DNA of 64,000 nt from Pseudomonas quebecensis (GCF_026410085.1 NZ_CP112866.1:4959001-5023000); one strand, 5' to 3'; numbered from the stretch's first letter, positions 47,893-56,792 are shown. The notes: a model not told the origin generated them from the sequence alone. Numbers and translations: made by a program.

Positions 47893-50046
47893 TTGGATTC
47901 TGAAATAGGTGTGGCGCAACTCAACCATGACCCGCGCAGTCAGCATGACGACCCCTTGCTGGACGGGTTGCTGACGCTCTGTTCCCTGCATTACAAGCCC
48001 GCCAGCCGGGCGATGCTGACCACCGGCCTGCCACTGGCCGGACAGCGCCTGGGCCCGGATCTGCTGCCTCGCGCAGCGGCACGGGCGGGTTTGCAGGGGC
48101 GTTTGCTGCAGCGCAAGCTTGAGCAGATCCCAACCATTGCACTGCCGGCGTTGCTGTTGTTGAAGGAAGGCCGCAGTGCAGTGCTGTTGGGCTGGGAAGG
48201 TGACACCGCGCGCTTGTTGCTCAGCGAAAGCGAAGGCGGCGAAGTCCAGGTCAGCCGTGAGGCACTGAGTCAAGATTACAGCGGTCGGGTTTTCTTCGCC
48301 CAGCCGCAACATAAATTTGACGTTACCAGCGGCACGCTGATCCCCCGCGCGCGCTCCTGGTTCAAAGACACGCTCAAACGCTCGCGTTGGTTATATGCCG
48401 ACGCTATCGCCGCCAGCCTGGTGATCAACCTGATCGCCCTTGCCGCGCCATTATTCGTGATGAACGTGTACGACCGCGTGGTGCCGAACCAGGCCACCGC
48501 CACCCTATGGGTGCTGGCCATCGGTATCTGTGGCGCTTACCTGTTCGACCTGCTGCTTAAAAGCATGCGCAGCCTGTGCCTGGACCTTGCGGGCAAGAAA
48601 ACCGACCTGATCATTTCTGCGACGCTGTTCGAGCGCATCGTGGGCATGGCGATGAAAATGCGCCCGGCGCGGGTCGGCAGCTATGCGCAGAACATCCATG
48701 AATTCCAGGGAATGCGCGATTTCCTGACTTCGTTGACCCTCACCAGCCTCATTGACCTGCCCTTCACGCTGATCATTCTTGGCGTGATCGCGCTGCTGGG
48801 CGGCCATCTGGTGTGGATCCCCATTGTCGCTTTCCCGCTGGCGCTGGGTATCGGCCACTTTCTGCAAAAACCACTCACCGCGACCCTGGAACGCACCATG
48901 GCGCTGAGTGCAGAACGCCAGTCGAGCCTGATCGAAACCCTCGCCGGGCTGGATGCGGTGAAGGTCAACAACGCTGAAAGCGAACGCCAATACCAGTGGG
49001 AACAGACCATCGGCACCCTCAGCCGCCTGGAGCTGCGGGTCAAAGTGCTGTCCGGCCTGGCGATGAATATCACACTGCTGATCCAGCAAGTGGCCGGCGT
49101 GGCGATGATCATTTTCGGCGTGTATCAGATCATCGATGGCACCCTCAGCATGGGCGGCCTGGTGGCGTGCTACATGCTCAGCGGCCGTGCCCTCGGCCCG
49201 TTGGCGCAGCTCTCGGGCCTGCTGACGCGCTACCAGCAAGCCAAGGTGACGATGGTGTCGGTGGACCAGATGATGGAGCTGCCGCAGGAACGCAACTTCG
49301 AAGAGCGCCCCCTCAGCCGTAAAACGCTGCAAGGCGCGATGACGTTCCGTGAGGTCGACTTCACTTACCCGAACCAGCAGACGCTGGCGCTGCGCGGTAT
49401 CAACCTGAGCGTAAAACCCGGTGAAAAAATCGGCATCATCGGCCGCAGCGGCTCGGGCAAAAGCTCCCTGGCCAAACTGCTGGTGGGTTTGTATCAACCT
49501 GACTCCGGCTCGCTGCTGGTGGATGGCGTGGATATTCGCCAGATCGATGTCAGCGAGTTGCGCCACAACATCGGCTACGTGGCCCAGGACATCCAATTGC
49601 TGGCCGGCACCTTGCGCGACAACCTGGTCTGCGGTGCACGCTATGTGGATGACGAGATGGTGCTGCAAGCGGCAGAGTTGGCCGGCGTGCATGAATTCGC
49701 CAGGCTTCACCCGCAAGGCTACGAGCTGCAGGTGGGCGAGCGCGGGCAAAACCTTTCAGGCGGTCAGCGCCAGAACGTCGCCCTGGCCCGTGCGTTGCTG
49801 TTGAACCCACCGATCCTGTTGCTGGACGAACCGACCAGCGCCATGGACAACACCGGTGAAGAGCGCCTGAAACAGCGCCTGCAGTCGGTGATCGAAAACA
49901 AGACGGTGATTCTGGTGACCCACCGTGCTTCGCTGCTGAGCCTGGTCGACCGCCTGCTGGTGATCGACCGTGGCCAGATACTCGCAGACGGCCCGAAAGC
50001 GGCCGTGATGGAAGCACTGAAGAAGGGGCAGATCAGTGTCGCTTAA
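47893..50046 (+). CDS. lapB: Type I secretion ATPase/permease LapB
   Basis: 717 residues. Start taken as TTG 47893, because the encoded DSEIGVAQLNHDPRSQHDDPLLDGLL matches the N-terminus expected of LapB; a GTG at codon 8 is the alternative. N-terminal C39-like domain without an evident catalytic Cys box, six-helix ABC membrane domain (about 150-440), then the nucleotide-binding domain: Walker A IGRSGSGKSSLAKLL, signature NLSGGQRQNVALARALL, Walker B ILLLDEPTSAMD, H-loop VTHRAS. Energises LapA export from the cytoplasm. Its end overlaps lapC by 11 bases. Confidence 0.94.
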   Translation: MDSEIGVAQLNHDPRSQHDDPLLDGLLTLCSLHYKPASRAMLTTGLPLAGQRLGPDLLPRAAARAGLQGRLLQRKLEQIPTIALPALLLLKEGRSAVLLGWEGDTARLLLSESEGGEVQVSREALSQDYSGRVFFAQPQHKFDVTSGTLIPRARSWFKDTLKRSRWLYADAIAASLVINLIALAAPLFVMNVYDRVVPNQATATLWVLAIGICGAYLFDLLLKSMRSLCLDLAGKKTDLIISATLFERIVGMAMKMRPARVGSYAQNIHEFQGMRDFLTSLTLTSLIDLPFTLIILGVIALLGGHLVWIPIVAFPLALGIGHFLQKPLTATLERTMALSAERQSSLIETLAGLDAVKVNNAESERQYQWEQTIGTLSRLELRVKVLSGLAMNITLLIQQVAGVAMIIFGVYQIIDGTLSMGGLVACYMLSGRALGPLAQLSGLLTRYQQAKVTMVSVDQMMELPQERNFEERPLSRKTLQGAMTFREVDFTYPNQQTLALRGINLSVKPGEKIGIIGRSGSGKSSLAKLLVGLYQPDSGSLLVDGVDIRQIDVSELRHNIGYVAQDIQLLAGTLRDNLVCGARYVDDEMVLQAAELAGVHEFARLHPQGYELQVGERGQNLSGGQRQNVALARALLLNPPILLLDEPTSAMDNTGEERLKQRLQSVIENKTVILVTHRASLLSLVDRLLVIDRGQILADGPKAAVMEALKKGQISVA

Positions 50047-51412
50047 CTCCGGTTCGGGCCGCTTTAAACGCGGCATCTTCAATTACTTCAAAGGCACCGA
50101 CTCCCTCGACGACCAGCCATTGCCCGAAGTGGAAAAGGCGCTGGTGGACGATGCACCGCGAATCGTACGCCTGACCATCTGGGGCGTGATCGGCTTCTTC
50201 GTGTTCCTGGTGTTGTGGGCGCACTTCGCGATTATCGACGAGGTAACCAAGGGCGAAGGCAAAGCGATCCCTTCCTCGCGCATTCAGAAAATTCAGAACC
50301 TGGAAGGCGGCATCGTCGCGCAGATCTATGTGCACGAGGGCCAGATTGTCGAAGCCGGCGCGCCGCTGGTGCGCCTGGACGACACGCGATTTGCCTCCAA
50401 CGTCGGCGAAACCGAAGCCGACCGCGTGGCCATGGAACTGCGCGTCGAACGCCTGAGCGCGGAAGTCGACAACCGCCCGCTGAATATCTCCGATAACGCG
50501 CGCAAGACCGCGCCGAACCAGGCCTCGAACGAAGAGTCGCTGTACCTGAGCCGACGCCAGCAACTGGCGGACGAGATTGGCGGGTTGCAACAACAGTTGC
50601 TGCAACGTCAGCAGGAGTTGCGTGAATTCAGCTCCAAGCAGGAGCAGTACCGTAACAGCCTGGGCCTGCTGCGCCAGGAGATCGGCATGTCCGAACCGCT
50701 GGTGCAGCAAGGCGCGATATCGCCGGTAGAAGTACTGCGCCTCAAGCGCTCCGAGGTGGAAACCCGAGGCATGCTCGACGGCACAACCCTGGCGATCCCG
50801 CGCGCCCAGGCGGCGATCAACGAAGTGCAGCGCAAAATCGACGAAACCCGCGGCAAATTCCGCAGCGAAGCCCTGGCCCAATTGAACGAAGCCCGCACCA
50901 ACCTGAGCAAGGCCCAGGCCACCTCAAAGGGCCTGGAAGACCGCGTCAGCCGCACCATGGTCACCTCCCCGGTGCGCGGTATCGTCAAGCAGATGCTGGT
51001 CAACACCGTCGGCGGCGTGATCCAGCCCGGCAGCGACATCGCCGAAGTGGTGCCGCTGGACGACACGCTGCTGGTGGAAGCGCGAATCCGTCCGCAAGAC
51101 ATCGCCTTCCTGCATCCTGGCCAGGAAGCCGTGATCAAATTCACCGCCTATGACTACACCATCTACGGCGGACTCAAAGGCAAACTCGAAACCATCGGCG
51201 CCGACACCGTGATGGACGAAGAAAAGAAGAACACCTTCTACGTCATCAAACTGCGCACCGACCGCAGCCACCTGGGCACCGATGAGAAGCCGCTGCTGAT
51301 CATCCCGGGCATGGTGGCGTCGGTAGACATCATCACCGGCAAGAAAAGCATCCTGAGCTACCTGCTCAAGCCGATCATCAAATCGCGGGCAGAGGCATTG
51401 CACGAGCGCTGA
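50036..51412 (+). CDS. lapC: Type I secretion membrane fusion protein LapC (HlyD family)
   Basis: 458 residues from GTG 50036, inside the lapB 3' end, with AAGGGG upstream. One inner-membrane anchor (LTIWGVIGFFVFLVLWAHFAI), split lipoyl domain (RIQKIQNLEGGIVAQIYVHEGQIVEAGAPL and TSPVRGIVKQMLVNTVGGVIQPG), a long alpha-hairpin (about 130-290) and a C-terminal beta domain ending IITGKKSILSYLLKPI. Bridges LapB to LapE across the periplasm. Confidence 0.94.
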   Translation: MSLNSGSGRFKRGIFNYFKGTDSLDDQPLPEVEKALVDDAPRIVRLTIWGVIGFFVFLVLWAHFAIIDEVTKGEGKAIPSSRIQKIQNLEGGIVAQIYVHEGQIVEAGAPLVRLDDTRFASNVGETEADRVAMELRVERLSAEVDNRPLNISDNARKTAPNQASNEESLYLSRRQQLADEIGGLQQQLLQRQQELREFSSKQEQYRNSLGLLRQEIGMSEPLVQQGAISPVEVLRLKRSEVETRGMLDGTTLAIPRAQAAINEVQRKIDETRGKFRSEALAQLNEARTNLSKAQATSKGLEDRVSRTMVTSPVRGIVKQMLVNTVGGVIQPGSDIAEVVPLDDTLLVEARIRPQDIAFLHPGQEAVIKFTAYDYTIYGGLKGKLETIGADTVMDEEKKNTFYVIKLRTDRSHLGTDEKPLLIIPGMVASVDIITGKKSILSYLLKPIIKSRAEALHER

Positions 51413-51450
51413 TATTTTCACGAGCAGTGAAGGGAAATGCAGGGAGATGT

Positions 51451-51470
51451 GCGAAAACTTGGGTTTTCGC
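51451..51470 (+). terminator. Hairpin after lapC
   Basis: Perfect 8-bp stem GCGAAAAC (51451-51458) and GTTTTCGC (51463-51470) with loop TTGG, 39 bases past lapC. It is followed by AAAAAT rather than T residues, so termination efficiency on the plus strand is uncertain. Confidence 0.4.
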
Positions 51471-51492
51471 AAAAATAGTCAGATTTCAGGGG

Positions 51493-51520
51493 TTTACAGA
51501 ACCTCGGCAGTCGCTATAAT
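51493..51520 (+). promoter_or_regulatory. Sigma-70 promoter of tRNA-Thr
   Basis: -35 TTTACA (51493-51498), 16-base spacer, -10 TATAAT (51515-51520), 14 bases before the tRNA 5' end. Confidence 0.75.
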
Positions 51521-51534
51521 CGTCGCCCTAACAC

Positions 51535-51610
<76 letters not shown>

Positions 51611-51615
51611 TACAA

Positions 51616-51655
51616 AACAAGGGCTTGCAGCGATGCAGGCCCTTGTTGTTTCTGC
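51616..51655 (+). terminator. Terminator after tRNA-Thr
   Basis: 14-bp stem AACAAGGGCTTGCA (51616-51629) with TGCAGGCCCTTGTT (51634-51647), loop GCGA, then GTTTCTGC. Strong stem with a short T-rich tail. Confidence 0.75.
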
Positions 51656-51770
51656 AATACTTACAATCACACGTACATTAGGCAACGGGCCGCATTCAAC
51701 CCGCTATGCTTTCGACCATTTATCCACAGCCATTTCCCGACATGCGGTCAGGGACAGGAAAGTGACGACG

Positions 51771-52121
51771 ATGCTCTCCGGAAAGATCAAAGTGACGTTT
51801 GAAGTTCCTGACGAGAGTGAAGCAGAAGACGGCGTTCGTCCTTTCATTTCGCTTGATACAATGGACCTTGTGGACGCGGCCATCGAGTCGGGTCTTCCAG
51901 ACCACTCCCCTCTGGTCGGCCTCATACATGAAGCAGTGGAAGACCTGGACTTTCAGGAGTTGCTAGAAGCACACCTGTTGTCATGGGTGCCAGAGGACCG
52001 CCCAGCTGCGGCAGATGCCATCGCGGATTGGTTGGAATATCTGGCCAGGTTGATCCGTAAACAGAATGATCATTTGTCGCTGGACTTGAAGCCAAGACCG
52101 TCTCAGGGCCCTCGCTACTGA
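51771..52121 (+). CDS. Hypothetical protein, first island gene
   Basis: 116 residues from ATG 51771 with AGGAAAG upstream; an in-frame ATG at 51633 would start within the tRNA terminator and is unlikely. Acidic, soluble (TFEVPDESEAEDGVRPFISLDTMD, HEAVEDLDFQELLEAHLL, ADAIADWLEYLARLIRKQN). No recognised domain. It lies immediately inside the island's left edge, where an integrase or excision gene is often found, but it resembles neither. Hairpin GAGCGAC/GTCGCTC (52120-52137) at its stop may terminate it. Confidence 0.5.
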   Translation: MLSGKIKVTFEVPDESEAEDGVRPFISLDTMDLVDAAIESGLPDHSPLVGLIHEAVEDLDFQELLEAHLLSWVPEDRPAAADAIADWLEYLARLIRKQNDHLSLDLKPRPSQGPRY

Positions 52122-52453
52122 GCGACCACTGTCGCTCCTTCTCCTCCCACCTCACCCCGCCTTCCACACCGAACTAGCGTTCGGTGATCCCTCGTGCCTG
52201 TTCGTCAGCGCAACTCAAGGTTTACCGCACCCTCCATCTTTGTATAGCTAACTGCTTCACATGTAGACAATTGCTATACAAGCGGCTATTATCCGCTTCA
52301 CGGGTCGGACACACGCCCGTGCGCTGCGCTTAACACCCGCGGCACCACTATCCCATTAGAGGAATGCACCATGAATCTTCAGACCAGCCGATTCACCACT
52401 CAATAAACGCGGGAGGTACACCCACGACTTCACAGGTTAAACAGGACTAAATC
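52122..52453 (+). promoter_or_regulatory. Control region of the DUF1778-GNAT module
   Basis: 332 bases without a full gene. It holds hairpin 52120-52137, the inverted repeat and promoter at 52240-52292, and a possible 11-codon leader (ATG 52371, AGAGGA upstream, encoding MNLQTSRFTTQ). The rest is featureless. Confidence 0.5.
52240..52292 (+). promoter_or_regulatory. Promoter with overlapping palindromic operator
   Basis: -35 TAGACA (52264-52269), exactly 17 bases, -10 TATTAT (52287-52292). A 9-bp perfect inverted repeat TTGTATAGC (52240-52248) and GCTATACAA (52273-52281) brackets the -35. That is the expected place for an autorepressor such as a DUF1778 antitoxin complex; binding is inferred. 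Confidence 0.55.
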
Positions 52454-52762
52454 ATGACTACACATAGCATGCCGTCTCTATCAGCTACCCCAGATAAAAC
52501 CAAACCCGTCCCTATCAACATGAGGGTCGATTTTAAAAAACGAGACTTGATCGATGTGGCCGCAGCCATGTCGGGAAGCGATCGGACCAGCTTTATCCTG
52601 GACGCTGCTTGTAAAAAAGCAGAGGAAGTAATCCTGGATCAACGTCTGTTCATCCTTGCCGACAATGATTTCGACGCCTTTGAGCAAGCCTTACAGAACA
52701 ATCCCGTAAGGAGTAACACATGGCTACAGAAATTGTTGAACAGGCCGACCCGCTGGAGCTAA
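52454..52762 (+). CDS. DUF1778 (TacA-like) antitoxin
   Basis: 102 residues. Ribbon-helix-helix N-terminal part (PVPINMRVDFKKRDLIDVAAAMSGSDRTSFILDAACKKAEEVI), typical of DUF1778 antitoxins, and a C-terminal arm (LADNDFDAFEQALQNNPVRSN) that blocks the toxin acetyl-CoA site in characterised pairs. Overlaps the GNAT gene by 43 bases, the usual layout of TacAT/AtaRT type II modules. The RHH domain should repress the module's own promoter. Confidence 0.9.
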   Translation: MTTHSMPSLSATPDKTKPVPINMRVDFKKRDLIDVAAAMSGSDRTSFILDAACKKAEEVILDQRLFILADNDFDAFEQALQNNPVRSNTWLQKLLNRPTRWS

Positions 52763-53238
52763 GCCAGCCGGAGAAGCTTAATGAGCACCACAATGTCGAC
52801 CAGTTCGACTGTGGCGAAGACTCGATAAATGAGTTTTTGAAGAAAAAGGCAATCAAGGCCCAGCTGGCCAAGACCGCTACCGTTCTTGTCACCTGCCTGA
52901 AAGGCTCCAACGTGGTCGTGGGTTATTACACGCTCTCGAACGGGACCATAATGCGGGCAGACGTTGTTCCCAGGAAGGCACAGCGCAACTCCCCAGACCA
53001 GCACCCCATTACCATTCTGGGCCGCATGGGAGTTTGTAAGACGCTCCAAGGCCAAGGCTTGTCGCTGGATCTCATTCAAGATGCCGTGTTGCGATCTCTC
53101 GCCGCATCTGAAGCGGTCGCGTCAACCGCACTCGTTGTGCACCCGCTGAATGAGCAGCTCGTGGGGCTCTACGAAAAGGCTGGGTTCCTTCGTAGTCCCC
53201 AGCTATCACCGATAGCGATGATGCTCCCTCTCGTCTGA
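52720..53238 (+). CDS. GNAT-family toxin (TacT/AtaT-like acetyltransferase)
   Basis: 172 residues. FDCGEDSINEFLKKKA is the conserved N-terminal signature of TacT-type toxins. The acetyl-CoA loop is visible as LGRMGVCKTLQGQGLSLDLIQDA, with the conserved Tyr in GLYEKAGF. Characterised relatives acetylate aminoacyl-tRNAs and halt translation. Start ATG 52720 is inside the antitoxin gene and has GTAAGGAG upstream. Confidence 0.9.
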   Translation: MATEIVEQADPLELSQPEKLNEHHNVDQFDCGEDSINEFLKKKAIKAQLAKTATVLVTCLKGSNVVVGYYTLSNGTIMRADVVPRKAQRNSPDQHPITILGRMGVCKTLQGQGLSLDLIQDAVLRSLAASEAVASTALVVHPLNEQLVGLYEKAGFLRSPQLSPIAMMLPLV

Positions 53239-53310
53239 CTCTTCATTTTCAGACAGCACCCTGGCCGCAGGCATCTGCGGCCAGATACGCCACTGCGTTG
53301 ATAGCGACCG

Positions 53311-54078
53311 CTACCAGTTCATGATCGCCAGCTCGCCTGTTTTTTCGGACACACCCTTCCGTGGGTTGGCCGTGCTATATCGGATATCCATCGCCTCCAT
53401 GCGGAACCCTTCAAAAACCAGGCGGATATCCGGGTGATCATTGATGCTTACCATCACCTTGCCTTCGCAGGCGCGCATGAACTCCGCCATAAGTTCGTAC
53501 TGATCAAAGCCAAACTCGACGCCGTAACCCTCTGTTTTCCAGTAGGGAGGGTCCATATAGTGAAAGGTGTGGGGCCGATCGTACTTTTGGGCGCACTTCA
53601 GCCACGGAAGGTTCTCGACGTACGTGCCTGACAGGCGCTGCCAGGCTTGCGACAGGTTTTCCTCGATCCGCAACAGATTGATAGGCCGGCCGGTGGTGGC
53701 AGTGCCGAATGTCTGCCCCGTGGCCTTGGCCCCAAACGCGTGGTGCTGGAGATAGAAGAACCTGGCTGCCTTCTGGATGTCCGTGAGTGTTTCCGGTACT
53801 GCCAATTTCTGCCACTCGAATATCTGCCGCGAGCTGAGCGCCCACTTGAACTGGCGCACGAACTCTTCCAGGTGGTGCTGCACGACTCGATAGAGATTCA
53901 CCAAGTCGCCATTGAGGTCGTTAAGAACCTCAACTTTTGCCGGCTCCTCCCGCTTGAAATACTGCGCCGCTCCGCCGGCGAACACTTCGACGTAGCACTC
54001 GTGATCAGGGAACAGCGCCAACAGGCGTTTTGATAGCCGGCGCTTGCCGCCCATCCATGGAACGATTGGGTTTGTCAT
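53311..54078 (-). CDS. D12-class DNA adenine N6-methyltransferase (Dam-like, orphan)
   Basis: 255 residues from the second Met (AAAGGA six bases upstream); a TTG two codons earlier is less likely. SAM motif IVPWMGGKRRLSKRLLALF and catalytic YMDPPYWKTEGYGV identify the D12/alpha class. Such lone methylases are common on Mu-like phages and islands. No restriction endonuclease is adjacent. Recognition sequence cannot be read from the protein. It points away from the bacteriocin gene. Confidence 0.88.
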   Translation of the reverse strand: MTNPIVPWMGGKRRLSKRLLALFPDHECYVEVFAGGAAQYFKREEPAKVEVLNDLNGDLVNLYRVVQHHLEEFVRQFKWALSSRQIFEWQKLAVPETLTDIQKAARFFYLQHHAFGAKATGQTFGTATTGRPINLLRIEENLSQAWQRLSGTYVENLPWLKCAQKYDRPHTFHYMDPPYWKTEGYGVEFGFDQYELMAEFMRACEGKVMVSINDHPDIRLVFEGFRMEAMDIRYSTANPRKGVSEKTGELAIMNW

Positions 54079-54399
54079 TTGCAATCCTTTGCAATGGGTT
54101 TTCGTGGTGGGTATTTATTTGCAGCTGATCGTCCATAGCTGATCAAGCCGCGTTGTATAGCATAACTTCAGTAAAAGCTTGATCGTGGGGCTCGTTTGGT
54201 TTCGAGTGATGGCCAATCGAAATCAATACCGTCCGTCCAATACTTATGCATTTGTGCATATTTTGGCTTGGTGCGATAGCTGTGTTTATGTACAGTGGTT
54301 TCGCGAACATTCTGTTTGCACATCAAGTGTTTGCTTGCCCACGCTATCGATAGCCACTGGAAGGCATTCTTAAGGGAACTAAACATCAAGGAGAAACAC
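54079..54399. promoter_or_regulatory. Intergenic region upstream of the bacteriocin
   Basis: 321 bases, AT-rich, between the methylase (minus) and bacteriocin (plus). Contains the LexA-like box at 54280-54295 and AAGGAG before ATG 54400. No PrtN P-box could be confirmed. Confidence 0.5.
54280..54295 (+). promoter_or_regulatory. LexA (SOS) box
   Basis: CTGT, eight bases, ACAG: an exact match to the CTG-N10-CAG core with the fully symmetric CTGT/ACAG ends, 104 bases before the bacteriocin start. SOS control is usual for nuclease bacteriocins. Confidence 0.7.
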
Positions 54400-56517
54400 A
54401 TGTCACCACCAGATATTACTCTGCCTCCCATTATCGTGACCCCTGATCCACCATTGCCCAATCCACCAGGGCCTCTGCCAGGGGGTGGGGTCATTGCTAA
54501 ACCACTGCCATGGGACGGCAAGTTCGCTTCTGGCCCTGAAGTTTATGCATTTTTCAATCAGGAACGAATTACGAGCGATCGGTACACAATGTCTGTGATT
54601 GTAACCGTCGCTAGCGCTCAACGAAGTATGGAGCAATCCTATACGGCCTACTTGCCCCAATTGCCGGCTGATGTTGAAGCAGAGATCGCGGCAGGTGTAG
54701 GACCTAACCCTCTCTCCGAACTTGAGAAGGCCAACAAGGAGAAATCCGTTGTAGACGGCCTGATTGCGCAGAACACCGCAGAATTGGCTACCGCTAACGC
54801 AGCTGCTACCGCTTTTTTTGGTAGAAATGTGCTCGCGGTTGAGATGAAAAAAAGTGCGGTTTATTTTGCAAATATCTTTCAATCACCTAAAAACCCAAAC
54901 AGGCCCCTTGATACTTATAAAAACTGGGAGGCGTCAGCTACGGCGGCGTATTCAGCAAAAATACTTGAGGAAAAAATACGAATTCTTACAGAAAAGTCCG
55001 CATTACTGACCCAGAATGTTGCTACGGCCCAGGCAGCAGAAGACGTACGTCTCGCGGCGGAGGCCGAAGCCAAGCGCATTGCCGATGAAGCGGCAGCCGC
55101 TGAAGCCGCCAGAATCGCCGCTGAGGTCGAAGCCAAGCGTGTTGCCGATGAAGCGGCTGCAGTTGAGGCAGCCAGGGTCGCTGCTGAGGCCGAGGCCAAG
55201 CGCATTGCCGATGAAGCGGCAGCCGCTGAAGCCGCCAGAATCGCCGCTGAGATTGAAGCAAAACGCGTGGCTGATGAGGCTGCCGCTGCTGAAGCGGCGA
55301 GAGTCGCGGCAGAGGCTGAAGCTAAGCGGATCGCGGATGAAGCGGCAGCAGCGGAGGCAGCCAGGATCGCCGCCGAAGCAGCTGAGCAAGCCCGCTTAGC
55401 TGCAGAGGCTATTCGCGTTGCCAATACGTTTCGTGCTCCAGGCCCAGCGTCAGCGGCTGCACCGTTTGTTATAACCTCGGCGGGAACCATAGCTGTCATT
55501 GAAGCGGCGGCAGTGACCTTGCAAACAGCTATCCGCTCTGCAATTGCCGCCTTGACCAGTTTGGCAGCTGGCACCGCCTCAGGTCTTCTGGTTGGGGTTT
55601 CTGCTTTAATCTATTCGCCCAAACTGGCTAATGGGGAGTTGCCTGAACGTTATACGTTTAGTACCCCTGTGTCGGATCTTACCCCTGAGCTAAGCCAAGA
55701 TTTGCCAGCCATTGCCGCCGCCGGCGGTACCGTTGATTTGCCTGTTCGGCTTAGCTCGAAAACAGCTGCAGATGGGCAGTCAGAAGTCATTGTGGTAAAG
55801 ACTGATGGTGTGACGATTCCTTCGAAAGTCAGGGTGGTGGCTGCTACTTATAACGCCGAACAGAACCTGTACAGTGTGACGACAGGAGACGCCCCACCAA
55901 GGACTTTGACTTGGACACCGATTGTCGACCCTGGTAACAGCTCGACCACCCTACCTGCCGAACAACCTGCTCCACCGGTCTACACTGGAGCTAGTGTAAC
56001 GCCGGTTGAAGGAAGGATTGACACTTTCCCAGGGGTTGCAGACGCTGGTTTTGATGACTTCGTCACCGTGTTCCCGGCAGACTCGGGTCTGCCTCCAATC
56101 TATGTGATGTTCAGGGACCGGCGAGAGGATCCAGGCGTGGCGACAGGTGTTGGCCAACCTGTGTCGGGGACTTGGTTAGGCGCTGCATCACAAGGTGAGG
56201 GTGCACCCATCCCGTCGCAGATTGCCGATCAACTTAGAGGGAAGGAATTTAAGAACTTCAGAGAGTTTCGAGAAACCTTCTGGAAAGCCGTAGCTAGTGA
56301 CCCAGAACTTGCGAAACAATTTATTTTGACAAACAGAGACCGCATGATCACTGGTAAAGCTGCAAAGTCCAGAAAAGCTGATGCTGTGGGTAAACGATCA
56401 TCTTTTGAACTTCATCATATTGACGAAGTTGCGAAAGGCGGAGATATTTACAATATCGAAAACATTCGTGTTTTGACACCTAAGCGTCACATAGATATCC
56501 ATAAGGAAGTAAAATAA
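54400..56517 (+). CDS. Nuclease bacteriocin (S-type pyocin / colicin E-like, HNH DNase)
   Basis: 705 residues from ATG 54400. Proline-rich N-terminus (SPPDITLPPIIVTPDPPLPN), receptor/helical region, Ala/Glu coiled coil of five 21-residue units (about 219-323), pyocin-S translocation domain (about 400-570: PERYTFSTPVSDLTPELSQ, TLTWTPIVDPGN) and the C-terminal DNase: GVGQPVSGTWLGAASQGEGAPIPSQIADQLRGKEF and HNH motif ELHHIDEVAKGGDIYNIENIRVLTPKRHIDIH. All metal-site His/Asn positions appear intact. It kills related bacteria by degrading their DNA; the producer is protected by the next gene, which overlaps the stop by one base. No lysis gene follows. Confidence 0.93.
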   Translation: MSPPDITLPPIIVTPDPPLPNPPGPLPGGGVIAKPLPWDGKFASGPEVYAFFNQERITSDRYTMSVIVTVASAQRSMEQSYTAYLPQLPADVEAEIAAGVGPNPLSELEKANKEKSVVDGLIAQNTAELATANAAATAFFGRNVLAVEMKKSAVYFANIFQSPKNPNRPLDTYKNWEASATAAYSAKILEEKIRILTEKSALLTQNVATAQAAEDVRLAAEAEAKRIADEAAAAEAARIAAEVEAKRVADEAAAVEAARVAAEAEAKRIADEAAAAEAARIAAEIEAKRVADEAAAAEAARVAAEAEAKRIADEAAAAEAARIAAEAAEQARLAAEAIRVANTFRAPGPASAAAPFVITSAGTIAVIEAAAVTLQTAIRSAIAALTSLAAGTASGLLVGVSALIYSPKLANGELPERYTFSTPVSDLTPELSQDLPAIAAAGGTVDLPVRLSSKTAADGQSEVIVVKTDGVTIPSKVRVVAATYNAEQNLYSVTTGDAPPRTLTWTPIVDPGNSSTTLPAEQPAPPVYTGASVTPVEGRIDTFPGVADAGFDDFVTVFPADSGLPPIYVMFRDRREDPGVATGVGQPVSGTWLGAASQGEGAPIPSQIADQLRGKEFKNFREFRETFWKAVASDPELAKQFILTNRDRMITGKAAKSRKADAVGKRSSFELHHIDEVAKGGDIYNIENIRVLTPKRHIDIHKEVK
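55054..55368 (+). repeat. Five 63-bp repeats coding a coiled-coil stalk
   Basis: Units start at 55054, 55117, 55180, 55243 and 55306, each encoding 21 residues of the type AAEAEAKRIADEAAAAEAARI (three heptads); a partial unit follows. In-frame repeats would let the stalk length change by recombination. Confidence 0.85.
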
Positions 56518-56780
56518 TGGAACTTAAAAGCAGTATTTCAGAATATACAGAAGCTGAGTTTTTGGAGTTCATGAAGGAGATATTTAAAGAAAATACCGCC
56601 AAGACCGATGATCAGCTAGATATACTTTTGGAGCATTTCGAAAGAATCACCGAACATCCTGAAAGCACAGACCTTATTTATTATGCAGCGACGGACGCAG
56701 AAAGCACGCCCGAGGCAATAACTAATAAGGTTAAAGAATGGCGGGCCGCCAATGGCAAGCCAGGCTTCAAAACAGCTTAA
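56517..56780 (+). CDS. Bacteriocin immunity protein (colicin E/pyocin S DNase type)
   Basis: 87 residues. Matches the Im2/Im9/pyocin S1-S2 immunity family: LKSSISEYTEAEFLEFMKEIF, LLEHFERITEHPESTDLIYY, SPEAITNKVKEWRAANGKPGFK. The SDLIYYP-type and EHP motifs form the DNase-binding helix region. ATG overlaps the bacteriocin stop (TAATG), giving coupled translation. Confidence 0.94.
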   Translation: MELKSSISEYTEAEFLEFMKEIFKENTAKTDDQLDILLEHFERITEHPESTDLIYYAATDAESTPEAITNKVKEWRAANGKPGFKTA

Positions 56781-56792
56781 TCAAAGCTAACC

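Noticed and set aside
52371..52406. 11-codon frame MNLQTSRFTTQ as a real leader peptide gene.
   Set aside because: It has a plausible AGAGGA site, but nothing like an attenuator fold was seen. It is kept only as a note within the control region.
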